61,437 nt of DNA from NCBI RefSeq assembly GCF_015690345.1, contig NZ_JADPUN010000253.1, forward strand, positions 1 to 61,437, read 5' to 3'. Made by a program: the position numbers and the translations under genes. Source of the DNA: Plantactinospora alkalitolerans. Lineage in GTDB: Bacteria > Actinomycetota > Actinomycetes > Mycobacteriales > Micromonosporaceae. Of the stretch, positions 1-8,057 are shown one piece after another. The notes under the pieces are model-generated. The model was not told the origin of the DNA. It did no database searches and saw only the letters and a program-made list of their open reading frames with translations. How positions within the stretch are numbered: position 1 is the stretch's first letter; every line of letters begins with the position of its first letter.

Positions 1-404
1 GGTTGTGGCGGCGGCAGCGGGTGATCGCCGATCGTGTTTTCGGGGACTTGTTCGACTTCGGTACCGACGATTCCGCGCGAGGAGTTTGCCCTCCGAACCG
101 CCCTCAGAATCTTGGATCCGCTGAGTTACGTTTTGCAACCCAGCACTCGGATCCATGGAAATCGGACGTTTGGCAGCCTTCGCGGGGGCAGTTCGGCGAG
201 CACCAACCAGGATTGGCCGACGGCGCTCGCTCGTCGACGACCGGGCCAAGACTCTTCTGGCCTGACTTTGATGTACCCGATCCGCCGGGTCCGGCGACAA
301 GATCACCGTCAGGATCCTGGAAGTACGACAGAGCGGTCTGATCTGCCGTCCCGCTACCGAAGCCGGGGCTGACACCGACCTGGCACGGAGTCCATAATGC
401 ATTC
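1..404. other. Unassigned left edge
   Basis: No gene can be supported here. A plus-strand frame is open from the edge to position 341, but the translation resembles no family I recognise and its composition looks like non-coding or decayed DNA. It may be the tail of a gene cut by the window edge or the upstream region of the NACHT gene that follows. No clear hairpin or promoter was found. Confidence 0.3.
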
Positions 405-2546
405 GTGGCGGTCTTCGGCGGTTTAAGGCGGTGGGCTGGTTTCGCGGCCGTTGTCTCCGGGGGATTGTTCCTGGGGTCGGTAGGCTGGGTGGTGTGGACA
501 GTGTGGAGGCTGCCGCCCGACTTGCAGGACGTCAGTGACAAAGCCAGTTCGGTGGGCGGGCTATTGCTGTCGGCCGGCAGCCTGCTGTTGACACTTGCGA
601 TGTTCGTCGCGTCTCTTCGTACTGCCTCGTCCGAGCCGGAGCAGCAACTGACCCGCGCCGCCAACGAATTGGCCCGTCAGGAACATCGACAATGGCTGGC
701 GGATGCGGAAGCTCGCGGTCTGGATCTGACCCTTCCTATTGATGTTTCCTGGGAGGAGGTTCGTCTAAAAGGTACAACCGGACGCTCCCAGCCACTTCTG
801 CGCGGCACCGTCAACAGCTTGTCGGCGACTTGGCACCGGCTCGACGTGCGTCAGCTTGTTATTCTCGGTGCGGAAGGATCTGGGAAGACGTCCCTGGCGG
901 TTTCGCTGGTCAACGACATGTATCGGCGTCAGATAGAGCCGGAACTCTCATGTCCCGCCAAGACACCGGTACTGGTCAGCTGTTCTGATTGGATTGTTGG
1001 GCAGGATTTCGAGAGATGGCTGGCGACCAGGCTCGAAGAGCGCTACCCAAGAATTGCTACGGACAAGCGCCTTTTCGGGAAGCATCCGATTTGCGAGTTG
1101 GTGCGTCAGTACCGCATCCTCCCCGTGCTCGACGGACTGGACGAACTTGCCGATGACAATCGGATCGACCTGCTGAAGGTTGTCAGTAAGAGAATGGGTC
1201 GTGAACCCTTCATCGTGACCTGCCGGCGCAAAGAGTTCCTGCGAGCCACCAAGAGAGGCGAGGTCCTGCCCTTGGCGACCACGATCGCCCTCAAGGCTGT
1301 CGAGCACCACCAAGCTATCAATTTCCTCTCGGCCGGAGATCGGGTGGGTCGATGGGATCCGGTGGCCGAGGCCATTTTGGCACGTCCAAATGGCCCGCTG
1401 GGGCGTACGTTGTCCACTCCGCTTATGGCCTTCCTCGCTCGCGAGGCTTATGACGCTCCGCAACAGGAGCCCATTGAACTTGTGGGTTTCGACAACGCAG
1501 TCGCGCTTGAGAAACACCTGTTGGATGCCTATCTTCCGGCGATCTATCGCAAACGTCCTCCGTCACTTGGTGCGAGACGGCACCCGACCTACCGGCTGGC
1601 GCAGGCAAAGACCTCACTAGGTGTGTTGGCCCAGCAGGTCGCACCCGATGGTCGATACTCCATAGCTTGGTGGCGACTGATTCATATACTGCCACCAAGC
1701 GTTGCCTACTATGGTCCGAGTTTGCTAGCCGCCGTGCTGTTCTTCTTGGCAGCGTGGCCCACGCCGCTTCCCCTCCTGTACGCGGTGGCCATCGCTATCG
1801 CGATTGCGGCCAGTGGACGGGCACGCCCTTTGAATCGCATTCCGCTGAAGCTGCGCATCAACTCGTCATTGATCATCAAGCTGTTATTTCTCACGTGCAT
1901 GCCGTATGCCGTGTTCGCTTTTGGTGATACAGAGATCCCGGTCGGCCTTCCAGTGCTGTTCTTCCTCGTGGCTGGGGCTCTCGGCAACGGCATAGCCTAT
2001 TTCCGGAACGTCAGCGATTTGCGCGACTCGCGATCATCTTTGCGTGACGATGCCTACGCGCTGACAGCCCGCGTGGCCATAGGCGGTGTTCTGGGTGCTA
2101 CATACGCTTTCGCAGTGCTGGATCGCACAGTGGTGAACATCGTCTGCTTGGTCGTCTGCGGCGGAGTGTCGACAGGCCTGACCGATATTTTCGGCGGTGC
2201 ATGGGAACGCTCGATAGTAGCACGAGTAATACTCGCCGCGAGGCGGCTCATACCCATACGAGCCGTCACTTTTCTGGATGATGCCCATCGCCGCGGAGTA
2301 CTGCGCCGAATCGGTGCCGAATACGAGTTCCGGCATGCCAGGATCCGCGAACACTGTGCGGCCTCCGGCCCCGCCGTTCCCACCAAGGCACCCGTCGAAG
2401 AAAGTGTGAACCCGGGGCTGATAGGCGGGCTCGGAGCAGCCGTCGTGGCCTTCATCGCCGTCGGCGGTACGCTGGCCAGTCGCCTGGCGTGCGCAGCGGC
2501 GGGTTTCCTCCTTATTTGGCTTTGTTTCCGCAAACGAGCACGTTGA
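405..2546 (+). CDS. Membrane-anchored NACHT-domain NTPase
   Basis: A 713-residue protein with a GTG start. Two N-terminal hydrophobic segments (about residues 7-33 and 50-68) precede a STAND-type ATPase core. Walker A is GAEGSGKTS near residue 155 and Walker B is LPVLDGLDELAD near 240, the acidic signature of NACHT NTPases. The C-terminal half carries five or six more hydrophobic segments (about 430-590 and 675-705) separated by a soluble stretch containing FLDDAHRRGVLRR and EFRHARIREH, which I recall from actinomycete NACHT proteins. There is no recognisable leucine-rich or TPR sensor. Codon use is visibly less GC-biased than most of the window and an IS remnant lies just downstream, both suggesting transfer. 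Some bacterial NACHT proteins act in phage defence; that role here is inference. The domain call is firm, the function open. Confidence 0.85.
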   Translation: MAVFGGLRRWAGFAAVVSGGLFLGSVGWVVWTVWRLPPDLQDVSDKASSVGGLLLSAGSLLLTLAMFVASLRTASSEPEQQLTRAANELARQEHRQWLADAEARGLDLTLPIDVSWEEVRLKGTTGRSQPLLRGTVNSLSATWHRLDVRQLVILGAEGSGKTSLAVSLVNDMYRRQIEPELSCPAKTPVLVSCSDWIVGQDFERWLATRLEERYPRIATDKRLFGKHPICELVRQYRILPVLDGLDELADDNRIDLLKVVSKRMGREPFIVTCRRKEFLRATKRGEVLPLATTIALKAVEHHQAINFLSAGDRVGRWDPVAEAILARPNGPLGRTLSTPLMAFLAREAYDAPQQEPIELVGFDNAVALEKHLLDAYLPAIYRKRPPSLGARRHPTYRLAQAKTSLGVLAQQVAPDGRYSIAWWRLIHILPPSVAYYGPSLLAAVLFFLAAWPTPLPLLYAVAIAIAIAASGRARPLNRIPLKLRINSSLIIKLLFLTCMPYAVFAFGDTEIPVGLPVLFFLVAGALGNGIAYFRNVSDLRDSRSSLRDDAYALTARVAIGGVLGATYAFAVLDRTVVNIVCLVVCGGVSTGLTDIFGGAWERSIVARVILAARRLIPIRAVTFLDDAHRRGVLRRIGAEYEFRHARIREHCAASGPAVPTKAPVEESVNPGLIGGLGAAVVAFIAVGGTLASRLACAAAGFLLIWLCFRKRAR

Positions 2547-2588
2547 CCTAGACCCAAACGCCGTTCAGTTGGAGCGGCGGTCGGCCTG

Positions 2589-2849
2589 TCAAGGCGAAAC
2601 CGACTGTCCCGGCAGGTAGGGAGACGCACGCGGCAGATGCCTGGGCAGGAACCGCAGCCACCGGGCCTCCGACCGTACGCCGAGCAGGACCTGCGCCACC
2701 GCCATGGTCAACAGCTCCGCGTCGGACAACCTCGGCGGACGCCCGAACCTACGCGGCCGTCCCAGCCAGTCATCGATCTTGACCTGGAGTGCGGCCAGAA
2801 AGGTGTTGATGTCTGTCGTCACAAACAGATCCTCAACACCCTTCCCCAT
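2589..2849 (-). pseudogene. IS982-family transposase, N-terminal remnant
   Basis: An 86-codon reading frame matching the start of IS982-type transposases. It contains DLFVTTDINTFLAALQVKID, then GRPPRLSDAELLTMAVAQ and SEARWLRF, all in the expected order. A full transposase is close to 300 residues; this copy stops just after YLPGQS, so the catalytic DDE region is gone. No flanking inverted repeats or full element were found. It marks a past insertion beside the NACHT gene. Confidence 0.75.
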
Positions 2850-2913
2850 GCCCGCAGCCCCGAACGACTTCGGACTTACTCGTCCAGTGCATCACCTCGG
2901 CCGGGCCTCCGGG

Positions 2914-2937
2914 CCACCTGCCACCTGCCACCTGCCA
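2914..2937. repeat. Three 7-bp direct repeats
   Basis: CCACCTG is present three times in tandem followed by a partial copy, between the IS982 remnant and the next gene. It is probably a slippage tract; no function is implied. Confidence 0.6.
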
Positions 2938-2989
2938 TCGCGAGGGCCGCCCATGATCGGGGTCAGTTCGCTTCCCCTACGATCTGGCA

Positions 2990-4000
2990 ATGTTTTCGCG
3001 CATCTTCCGTCGCGAGCCCGGTGAGCCTCGGCTGACCCCGCCTGTGCTCGACACCGACATAGCTTTGGACGACCACGCGGTGCGCCACGCCCGGGACCGG
3101 GCACGGGCCGGTGACTGGACCGCCGCGCGTGACGTGGTGGCGGTCGCCGGAACGGACTGGGAGCTGCGCTCCCGGCGGATCTCCGTGCTGAGCGATGCGG
3201 CGGTGGAGAACGACGCCTGGCTCTACGCCTGGCTCCGATCCTCGCCGGACGACCCGACCGCCGTGACGATCTATGCGGAGGTGCTGGGCGTCCGGGCCGG
3301 CGACGCGCGCGGCGACGCCCCGGCGTCCAGGACCAGTCCCGAGCAGTTCCGGGCGTTCGCGGAGCTTTCCGACGCGGCGGCGACGGCCAGCCGTAGGGCG
3401 ATCGCCCTGGCCGGACCGGACGACCCGACGCCGTACGTCGAACTGCTGGGCGCGGCGTTCGCGGACGGGCAGGTGGATTCGCCGGAGTTCCAGGAAGCGC
3501 TCGCGGAGGCGAAGCGGCGGGATCCGTACAACTTCGATCTGCACGTGACGATGGTGAGCCTGCTCTGCCAGAAGTGGTTCGGCTCGCACGAGCAGATGTT
3601 CGGAGCAGCGCGCGAGGTTGCCGGCGCGGCGCCACCCGGAGCGAACGTCGTGGTGGTGCCGTTCCTCGCGCACTTCGAGTACGCGATGCGCGAGTACGGC
3701 TGGGACCAGCGCACTCCGGAGTCGTTGGCCGCCTGTTCCCGGCACTTCCAACGCCCCGAGGTGCAGCGGGAACTCGACACCTGGGCCGCCAAGTGGCGGG
3801 CCGGCCCGCACGGGCCCGCCCGCGCGATGACCTGCCGGCACTGGCTGGCGCTGGCCTATTTCCTCGCCCGGCGGCGCGCCGAGACGAAGGCGGCCCTCGA
3901 CGAGATCGGGCCCTATCTCGGGCCGACGCTGGCGTGGGCGTACTTCTTTCCCTCCACGGAGGCGGGTTTCCTGACGGCCTGGCGGTGGGCCAACACGTAG
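2990..4000 (+). CDS. DUF4034-like protein, paralogue of the gene at 11887
   Basis: A 336-residue soluble protein without signal peptide or membrane segment. It is alpha-helical in character and reads like a degenerate TPR protein: repeated Ala/Arg-rich helices with W/F positions. The central block QKWFGSHEQMFGAAREV is nearly repeated in the product of the gene at 11887 (AKWFGSEEQMFSFAREA), and both contain a preceding block of the type RDP followed by helix. That architecture is what I recall for DUF4034-type proteins of actinomycetes; the family name is not checked. No catalytic motif is evident. It lies alone, convergent with the next gene with 18 bases between stop codons. Confidence 0.7.
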   Translation: MFSRIFRREPGEPRLTPPVLDTDIALDDHAVRHARDRARAGDWTAARDVVAVAGTDWELRSRRISVLSDAAVENDAWLYAWLRSSPDDPTAVTIYAEVLGVRAGDARGDAPASRTSPEQFRAFAELSDAAATASRRAIALAGPDDPTPYVELLGAAFADGQVDSPEFQEALAEAKRRDPYNFDLHVTMVSLLCQKWFGSHEQMFGAAREVAGAAPPGANVVVVPFLAHFEYAMREYGWDQRTPESLAACSRHFQRPEVQRELDTWAAKWRAGPHGPARAMTCRHWLALAYFLARRRAETKAALDEIGPYLGPTLAWAYFFPSTEAGFLTAWRWANT

Positions 4001-4018
4001 GCCGTGCCCGCTGACGCT

Positions 4019-5122
4019 TCAGTCCGAGTCGGTGGCACCGAGGATCGCGACCGTGCGGTGGTCGGGCCGGAGGACGGCTATGCCGGTGTCCATCGAGGGG
4101 TCGACCGCGAGGTGCCAGTCCGAGGTGTAGAGGAGCCAGGCGCATCGGCCGGCGGCGGCCTCGATCGTCGGGATGTCGTCCCCGGGTACGCCGACCAGGG
4201 CGGCGAGCGACTGCCATGAGGCACGTCGCCCGTAGGCCCCGTGCATGCGCGGGCCGTACGCGCTGCCGCCGGCGGCCGCGTGGAAGAGTGTCCGCAGCAC
4301 GCCGGCGGTTGTTCCGCCGCACGTTCTCGTCATGCTGTCGCCGACGCTCTTCGGGCCGAGTACGCGCAGCAGTGCGGCGCCGAAGTCGGCGGGGTCGAGC
4401 GGGCGGTCCAGCAGGTACAGCCTGGCCTCCGTGGTGTCGCCGGTGTCCGAGATCCAGCTGTGGTGGGCGGTCAGTGCCCGGCCGGCGTCGGGCCAGTCGA
4501 GTTCGGTCGCCGTCACGTCGATCCCGTCCGGACCGGGCGCGGGGGGTGCGCCGTCGCCGGGCGGACGCCAGTTCGGGGACGGCGGGTCAGGGTGGTGGCT
4601 CAGGACGTGTCGGTGTTCGGTGGGCGTACGGCGCAGCGGCAGCATGCCGAGGGGATGCCCGGTGGCCCGCAGTCGTTCGGCGTATCCGGCTGCGGCGCTG
4701 GCGTCGTAGCGCAGCGCGGTCTCCTGGAGCAGGCAGGCCGCAAACTCGTCCGTGGCGGCCGCGGTGTCGAAGACCGCGAGGAGGTGCTCGACGGGTTGTC
4801 CGGTGGCCAGCCATGCGGCGACCTCGGCGAGTTCGTAGCGGACCGGGGCCCAGGCCCGGCCTTCGGCGGCGAAGGTACGCACGTGCCGGATCCGGTCCGC
4901 GTTCCCGGGGGCGTACGCCAGCCGTCGCAGGGCGACCTCGAATCCGTGGCGCATCGGATAGGTCGGCGCCGGTACCCGTAGCAGTGCGGCCAGCAGCTCG
5001 GTGAGCCACTCCGGATCCGCCCGCTGGACGGCGTTGTCGGTCACCTTGACCGCCCGGTTCCAGTGCCGGTCCCGGTGGTTGTCCGCCAGTCCCATCCGCC
5101 GGACCGCTTCCTCGATCTCCAT
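4019..5122 (-). CDS. Hypothetical protein, possibly DUF6183 family
   Basis: A 367-residue soluble protein that I cannot assign with confidence. The N-terminal 150 residues are helical and HEAT-like, with a repeated pattern of short Ala/Leu helices. The middle contains a Pro-rich stretch, and the C-terminal part has RMHGAYGRRASWQSLAALVG and LLYTSDWHLAVD, which resemble Streptomyces proteins labelled DUF6183; this is recall, not a search. No signal peptide, membrane helix or catalytic motif is visible. Coding potential is good across its whole length and it is convergent with the upstream DUF4034-like gene. Confidence 0.65.
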   Translation of the reverse strand: MEIEEAVRRMGLADNHRDRHWNRAVKVTDNAVQRADPEWLTELLAALLRVPAPTYPMRHGFEVALRRLAYAPGNADRIRHVRTFAAEGRAWAPVRYELAEVAAWLATGQPVEHLLAVFDTAAATDEFAACLLQETALRYDASAAAGYAERLRATGHPLGMLPLRRTPTEHRHVLSHHPDPPSPNWRPPGDGAPPAPGPDGIDVTATELDWPDAGRALTAHHSWISDTGDTTEARLYLLDRPLDPADFGAALLRVLGPKSVGDSMTRTCGGTTAGVLRTLFHAAAGGSAYGPRMHGAYGRRASWQSLAALVGVPGDDIPTIEAAAGRCAWLLYTSDWHLAVDPSMDTGIAVLRPDHRTVAILGATDSD

Positions 5123-5304
5123 CAGGCGGAAGTGTCACATCGTCGTCCTGCCGTATCAACACGTGCACGGCGCCGGGTTGCCGCACGCTCGACGCGCTCC
5201 CCGGCCCGCTCCCCGGAGCACACACCGGCAGCCGGCCCGGCAGGAGTGGTCCTGCCGGGCGTCCTGCCTGTTACCCCGCGTCCGGCTTCGCTTGACTCTG
5301 CGTC

Positions 5305-6816
5305 ATGACCCAAATCTGGAAAGCGCCCGCCCGTTCGGTGGTCGTCGGGGTACTGGTCGGCACGGCAGCGCTGGTCGGCCCCGTTCCCACCGCCGCGTAC
5401 GCGGAACCCGGTGAGCCGTTTCAGTCGACCCCGTCCGGGGCCGAGTCAATCGTCGACGTGATCCCGGCGGAGACCCTGCGTCGGATGGCCGCCCAGACCC
5501 CGCTGATCGACGCCGCAAACGTGATCCGGACGGCTGTCGAGGGCGCGTCCCCGCGCGGCTACGCCGGGATCGGCCTGGTCGACGACCATGTCACCCTCTG
5601 GTGGAAGGGCGTGCCGCCCGCCGACATCGCCGCCGCGGTGGCGACCGTCCGCCGGACCGCATCGGTCGAGGTGGCGAGGGCCACCTACTCCCGCACGGAA
5701 CTGGAGAAGGCGGCCGCGAAACTCGTCCCGGTGGTCGAGGCCGACCGGGCCGACGCCGCCCATGCCGTACGGCTGCGTACCGATGGTGCCGGCGTCGAGG
5801 TCGCCGTCGACGACACGGCCGGCGCCGCACTGCCGAAGTTGCCGGCCACCGGTGTCCGGACCACGATCGTCGAGCGGGACCGGCTCGCGCCGATCTCCCG
5901 TAACGCCGACTCGGCCCCGTACGACGGCGGGGCGTACATCTCGCCGGCTCCTGGCTCCTGGTGCACGGCCGGCTTCGGCGTGACCAACGCATCCACTGCC
6001 GCCACCTACCTGCTCAGCGCCGGCCACTGCGGGTCCCTCGGCCAGGTGTGGAGCACCGGTGCGGGGACGCAGATCGGTGCCGTCACGCACCGGAACGCGG
6101 ACCACGACACGATGCTGATCTCGACGCCCACTCCCGGTGACCACATCTACGTCGGTGGGGTGAACGACGAGGTCCGGGCCCGGGTCGTCGGCTGGACCAA
6201 GGTCTTCCCGGGGCAGCTGCTCTGCCAGTCCGGTGTCACCTCGGCCGGCGTGCTCGGCGGTCCGATCTGCGATCTCCGGGTCGAGTTCCACTACGACGAC
6301 CGGGAGGAACTGGTCGAGGCCACCCAGGTCGACGGTGAGCAGGCGGCGCGGCAGGGCGACAGCGGCGGCCCGGTCTACGCGGTCAACGCCGACGGCACGG
6401 TGCTCGCCGCCGGGACGACCACCCGGTTCGCCGGGCCGGGCTTCGGTTTCCAGGACTTCGCCACCGCCCGGGCCGACTTCGGCGACCTCGTGCCGGCGAC
6501 CGCCATCCCCAGCAGTTGCCGGGTCTCCTACGCCGTCACCGACTCGTGGGGCACCGGCTTCACGGCCAGCGTCACCGTCTACAACGACGGCCCGGCCGTC
6601 AGCGGCTGGTCGCTCGGCTGGAACTTCCCCGGTGGCCAGCTCATCCAGGGCCACTGGAACGGCGTCTTCCAGCAGTCGGGTTCGGCGGTGACGGTGGCCA
6701 ACGAGAACTACAACGCCGCCATCCCGACCGGCGGAGCGGTGAGCTTCGGTTTCACCGCGAACGGTTCGCCGACCGCGCCGGCACCCTTCACTCTCAACGG
6801 CACCACCTGCAACTGA
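5305..6816 (+). CDS. Secreted S1-family (streptogrisin-like) protease with C-terminal CBM2
   Basis: A 503-residue preproprotein. A Sec signal (about residues 1-32, ending near TAAYA) is followed by a prodomain of roughly 150 residues like the alpha-lytic protease propeptide. The catalytic domain shows the chymotrypsin-type triad: LLSAGHCGS (His), NADHDTMLI (Asp) and QGDSGGPVY (Ser). A carbohydrate-binding module of family 2 starts near residue 400, between paired cysteines (SCRVSYAV... and NGTTCN), with the Trp residues typical of a flat cellulose- or chitin-binding face. It is presumably an exported serine endopeptidase anchored to polysaccharide. It converges on another CBM2 gene across a strong hairpin. 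Confidence 0.93.
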   Translation: MTQIWKAPARSVVVGVLVGTAALVGPVPTAAYAEPGEPFQSTPSGAESIVDVIPAETLRRMAAQTPLIDAANVIRTAVEGASPRGYAGIGLVDDHVTLWWKGVPPADIAAAVATVRRTASVEVARATYSRTELEKAAAKLVPVVEADRADAAHAVRLRTDGAGVEVAVDDTAGAALPKLPATGVRTTIVERDRLAPISRNADSAPYDGGAYISPAPGSWCTAGFGVTNASTAATYLLSAGHCGSLGQVWSTGAGTQIGAVTHRNADHDTMLISTPTPGDHIYVGGVNDEVRARVVGWTKVFPGQLLCQSGVTSAGVLGGPICDLRVEFHYDDREELVEATQVDGEQAARQGDSGGPVYAVNADGTVLAAGTTTRFAGPGFGFQDFATARADFGDLVPATAIPSSCRVSYAVTDSWGTGFTASVTVYNDGPAVSGWSLGWNFPGGQLIQGHWNGVFQQSGSAVTVANENYNAAIPTGGAVSFGFTANGSPTAPAPFTLNGTTCN

Positions 6817-6836
6817 CCGAAGTCTTCCCCGTACCC

Positions 6837-6871
6837 GCAGGGCCTCGCCGGTAGATCCGGCGGGGCCCTGC
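6837..6871. terminator. Bidirectional terminator hairpin
   Basis: Arms of 15 bases (6837-6851 and 6857-6871) flank a 5-base loop, TAGAT; pairing is complete except for one possible G-U. It sits between the convergent protease and CBM2-FN3 genes and would terminate both transcripts. Confidence 0.85.
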
Positions 6872-6895
6872 CCGGCGGGTGTGCAGGCTGCCCGG

Positions 6896-7912
6896 CTAGG
6901 AAGTCGGGGTCGGGGTCTTGGTTGAGGTCGGGCTCGCGCTCGGGGTCGGCGGTGGCGGGTCGACCGCGATTCCGATCCGCGCGGGGGCCGAGAGGTTCCC
7001 CGAACTGTCGAAGGCCCGGACCTCGAAGATGTAGACGCCGTACCCACGGGAGCGGCCGTAGGCGAACGTGTCGCCGACCATGGTGGTCGCGGAAACGTCA
7101 CCGGTCTGCTGCACCCGGTATCCGGCGACGAAGACGTTGTCCCAGGACGGGTTCCAGGTGACGCGGTAGTGGCCGTCATGCGGGCCGGTGAGCCGCAGGT
7201 TGGTCGGGGCGGTCGGGGGATCGCTGTCGGGAACCGAGCCCAGCTTGATGATGGCGAACGGGGAGGAGTTGCCGGCCGCGTCGATCGCCCGGATTCCGAA
7301 GGTGAAGACCATCGGCGGCGGGATCGGCATCGTGTGGCTGGTGTCGGTGGTGGTGGCGAACCTGGTCCCGTTGGAGAAGATCTCGTACCTGATCACGCCC
7401 CGGTCGTCGGTCGAGGCGTCCCAGCGCAGCGTGAGGGTCTGGCTTCCGTGCTCGGTCCGGGGGTTCGCCGGAATGCTCGGCGGGCTGACGTCCGGCCCGC
7501 CACTGTCGCCACCGGCACACGACACGTTGTTGATCAGGCAGCCCTGCGGCGTGCCGGAGCCGGACGCCATCCACCCGAAACTGGTCGAAACGCCTGCGGG
7601 CAGGCCGCCGTTCCACGGCAGGCTGGTGAAGATGTAGCGGGTCCCCGCCCGGGTCAGGTTCGCGTTCCAGTGCTGCACGATGCTGGTGCCGGTGGGCAGT
7701 TCGAATTCCACCCGCCACCCGGTCATCGGGTCCGGAGCGTCGTTGCGGACGGTCATCGTCGCGATGTAGCCGGTCGGCCACTCGCTCACCTTCTCGAAGG
7801 ACGAGGTGGCCGCCTCGGCGCGACCGGGTAACAGCAGGACCGCTGCGATGCCGAGGGTCAGCGCCGATGCCAGGGCCAACACGGATGTTCGGCGACGCGT
7901 CAGAATCGTCAT
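6896..7912 (-). CDS. Secreted CBM2 protein with two fibronectin type III domains
   Basis: A 338-residue exported protein. The signal peptide (about residues 1-34) ends near GRAEAA. A CBM2-like module follows directly (residues about 37-125, with GYIATMTVRNDAP, GWRVEFELPTGT and WNANL), then two FN3 domains (about 145-225 and 235-320; motifs TLRWDASTDDRGV and RVTWNPSWDNVFVAGYRV). It ends in a Pro/Ser/Thr-rich tail. No catalytic module is present, so it is either a binding/anchoring protein or a hydrolase that has lost its enzyme domain; the PT-rich tail looks like a linker ending without a partner. The start is followed by MTILTRRR, a normal Sec n-region. Its neighbours are also exported and carbohydrate-associated. 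Confidence 0.88.
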   Translation of the reverse strand: MTILTRRRTSVLALASALTLGIAAVLLLPGRAEAATSSFEKVSEWPTGYIATMTVRNDAPDPMTGWRVEFELPTGTSIVQHWNANLTRAGTRYIFTSLPWNGGLPAGVSTSFGWMASGSGTPQGCLINNVSCAGGDSGGPDVSPPSIPANPRTEHGSQTLTLRWDASTDDRGVIRYEIFSNGTRFATTTDTSHTMPIPPPMVFTFGIRAIDAAGNSSPFAIIKLGSVPDSDPPTAPTNLRLTGPHDGHYRVTWNPSWDNVFVAGYRVQQTGDVSATTMVGDTFAYGRSRGYGVYIFEVRAFDSSGNLSAPARIGIAVDPPPPTPSASPTSTKTPTPTS

Positions 7913-8057
7913 GCGTTACACATTAATTTTCTTCGATGTGAAGAGCAATCGCGTCTTGCCATTCCAATTAGACCCGATCAGTCGCTCGAAATGGTGACAT
8001 GCCCGGCCTCGTTGGCTAATCGCGACGGCCGGCCCTCTGCGACCTCCCGCTCAGCCG

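Noticed and set aside
1-404. Partial gene in the open frame at the left edge
   Set aside because: No domain or coding signature recognised; kept only as an unassigned stretch.
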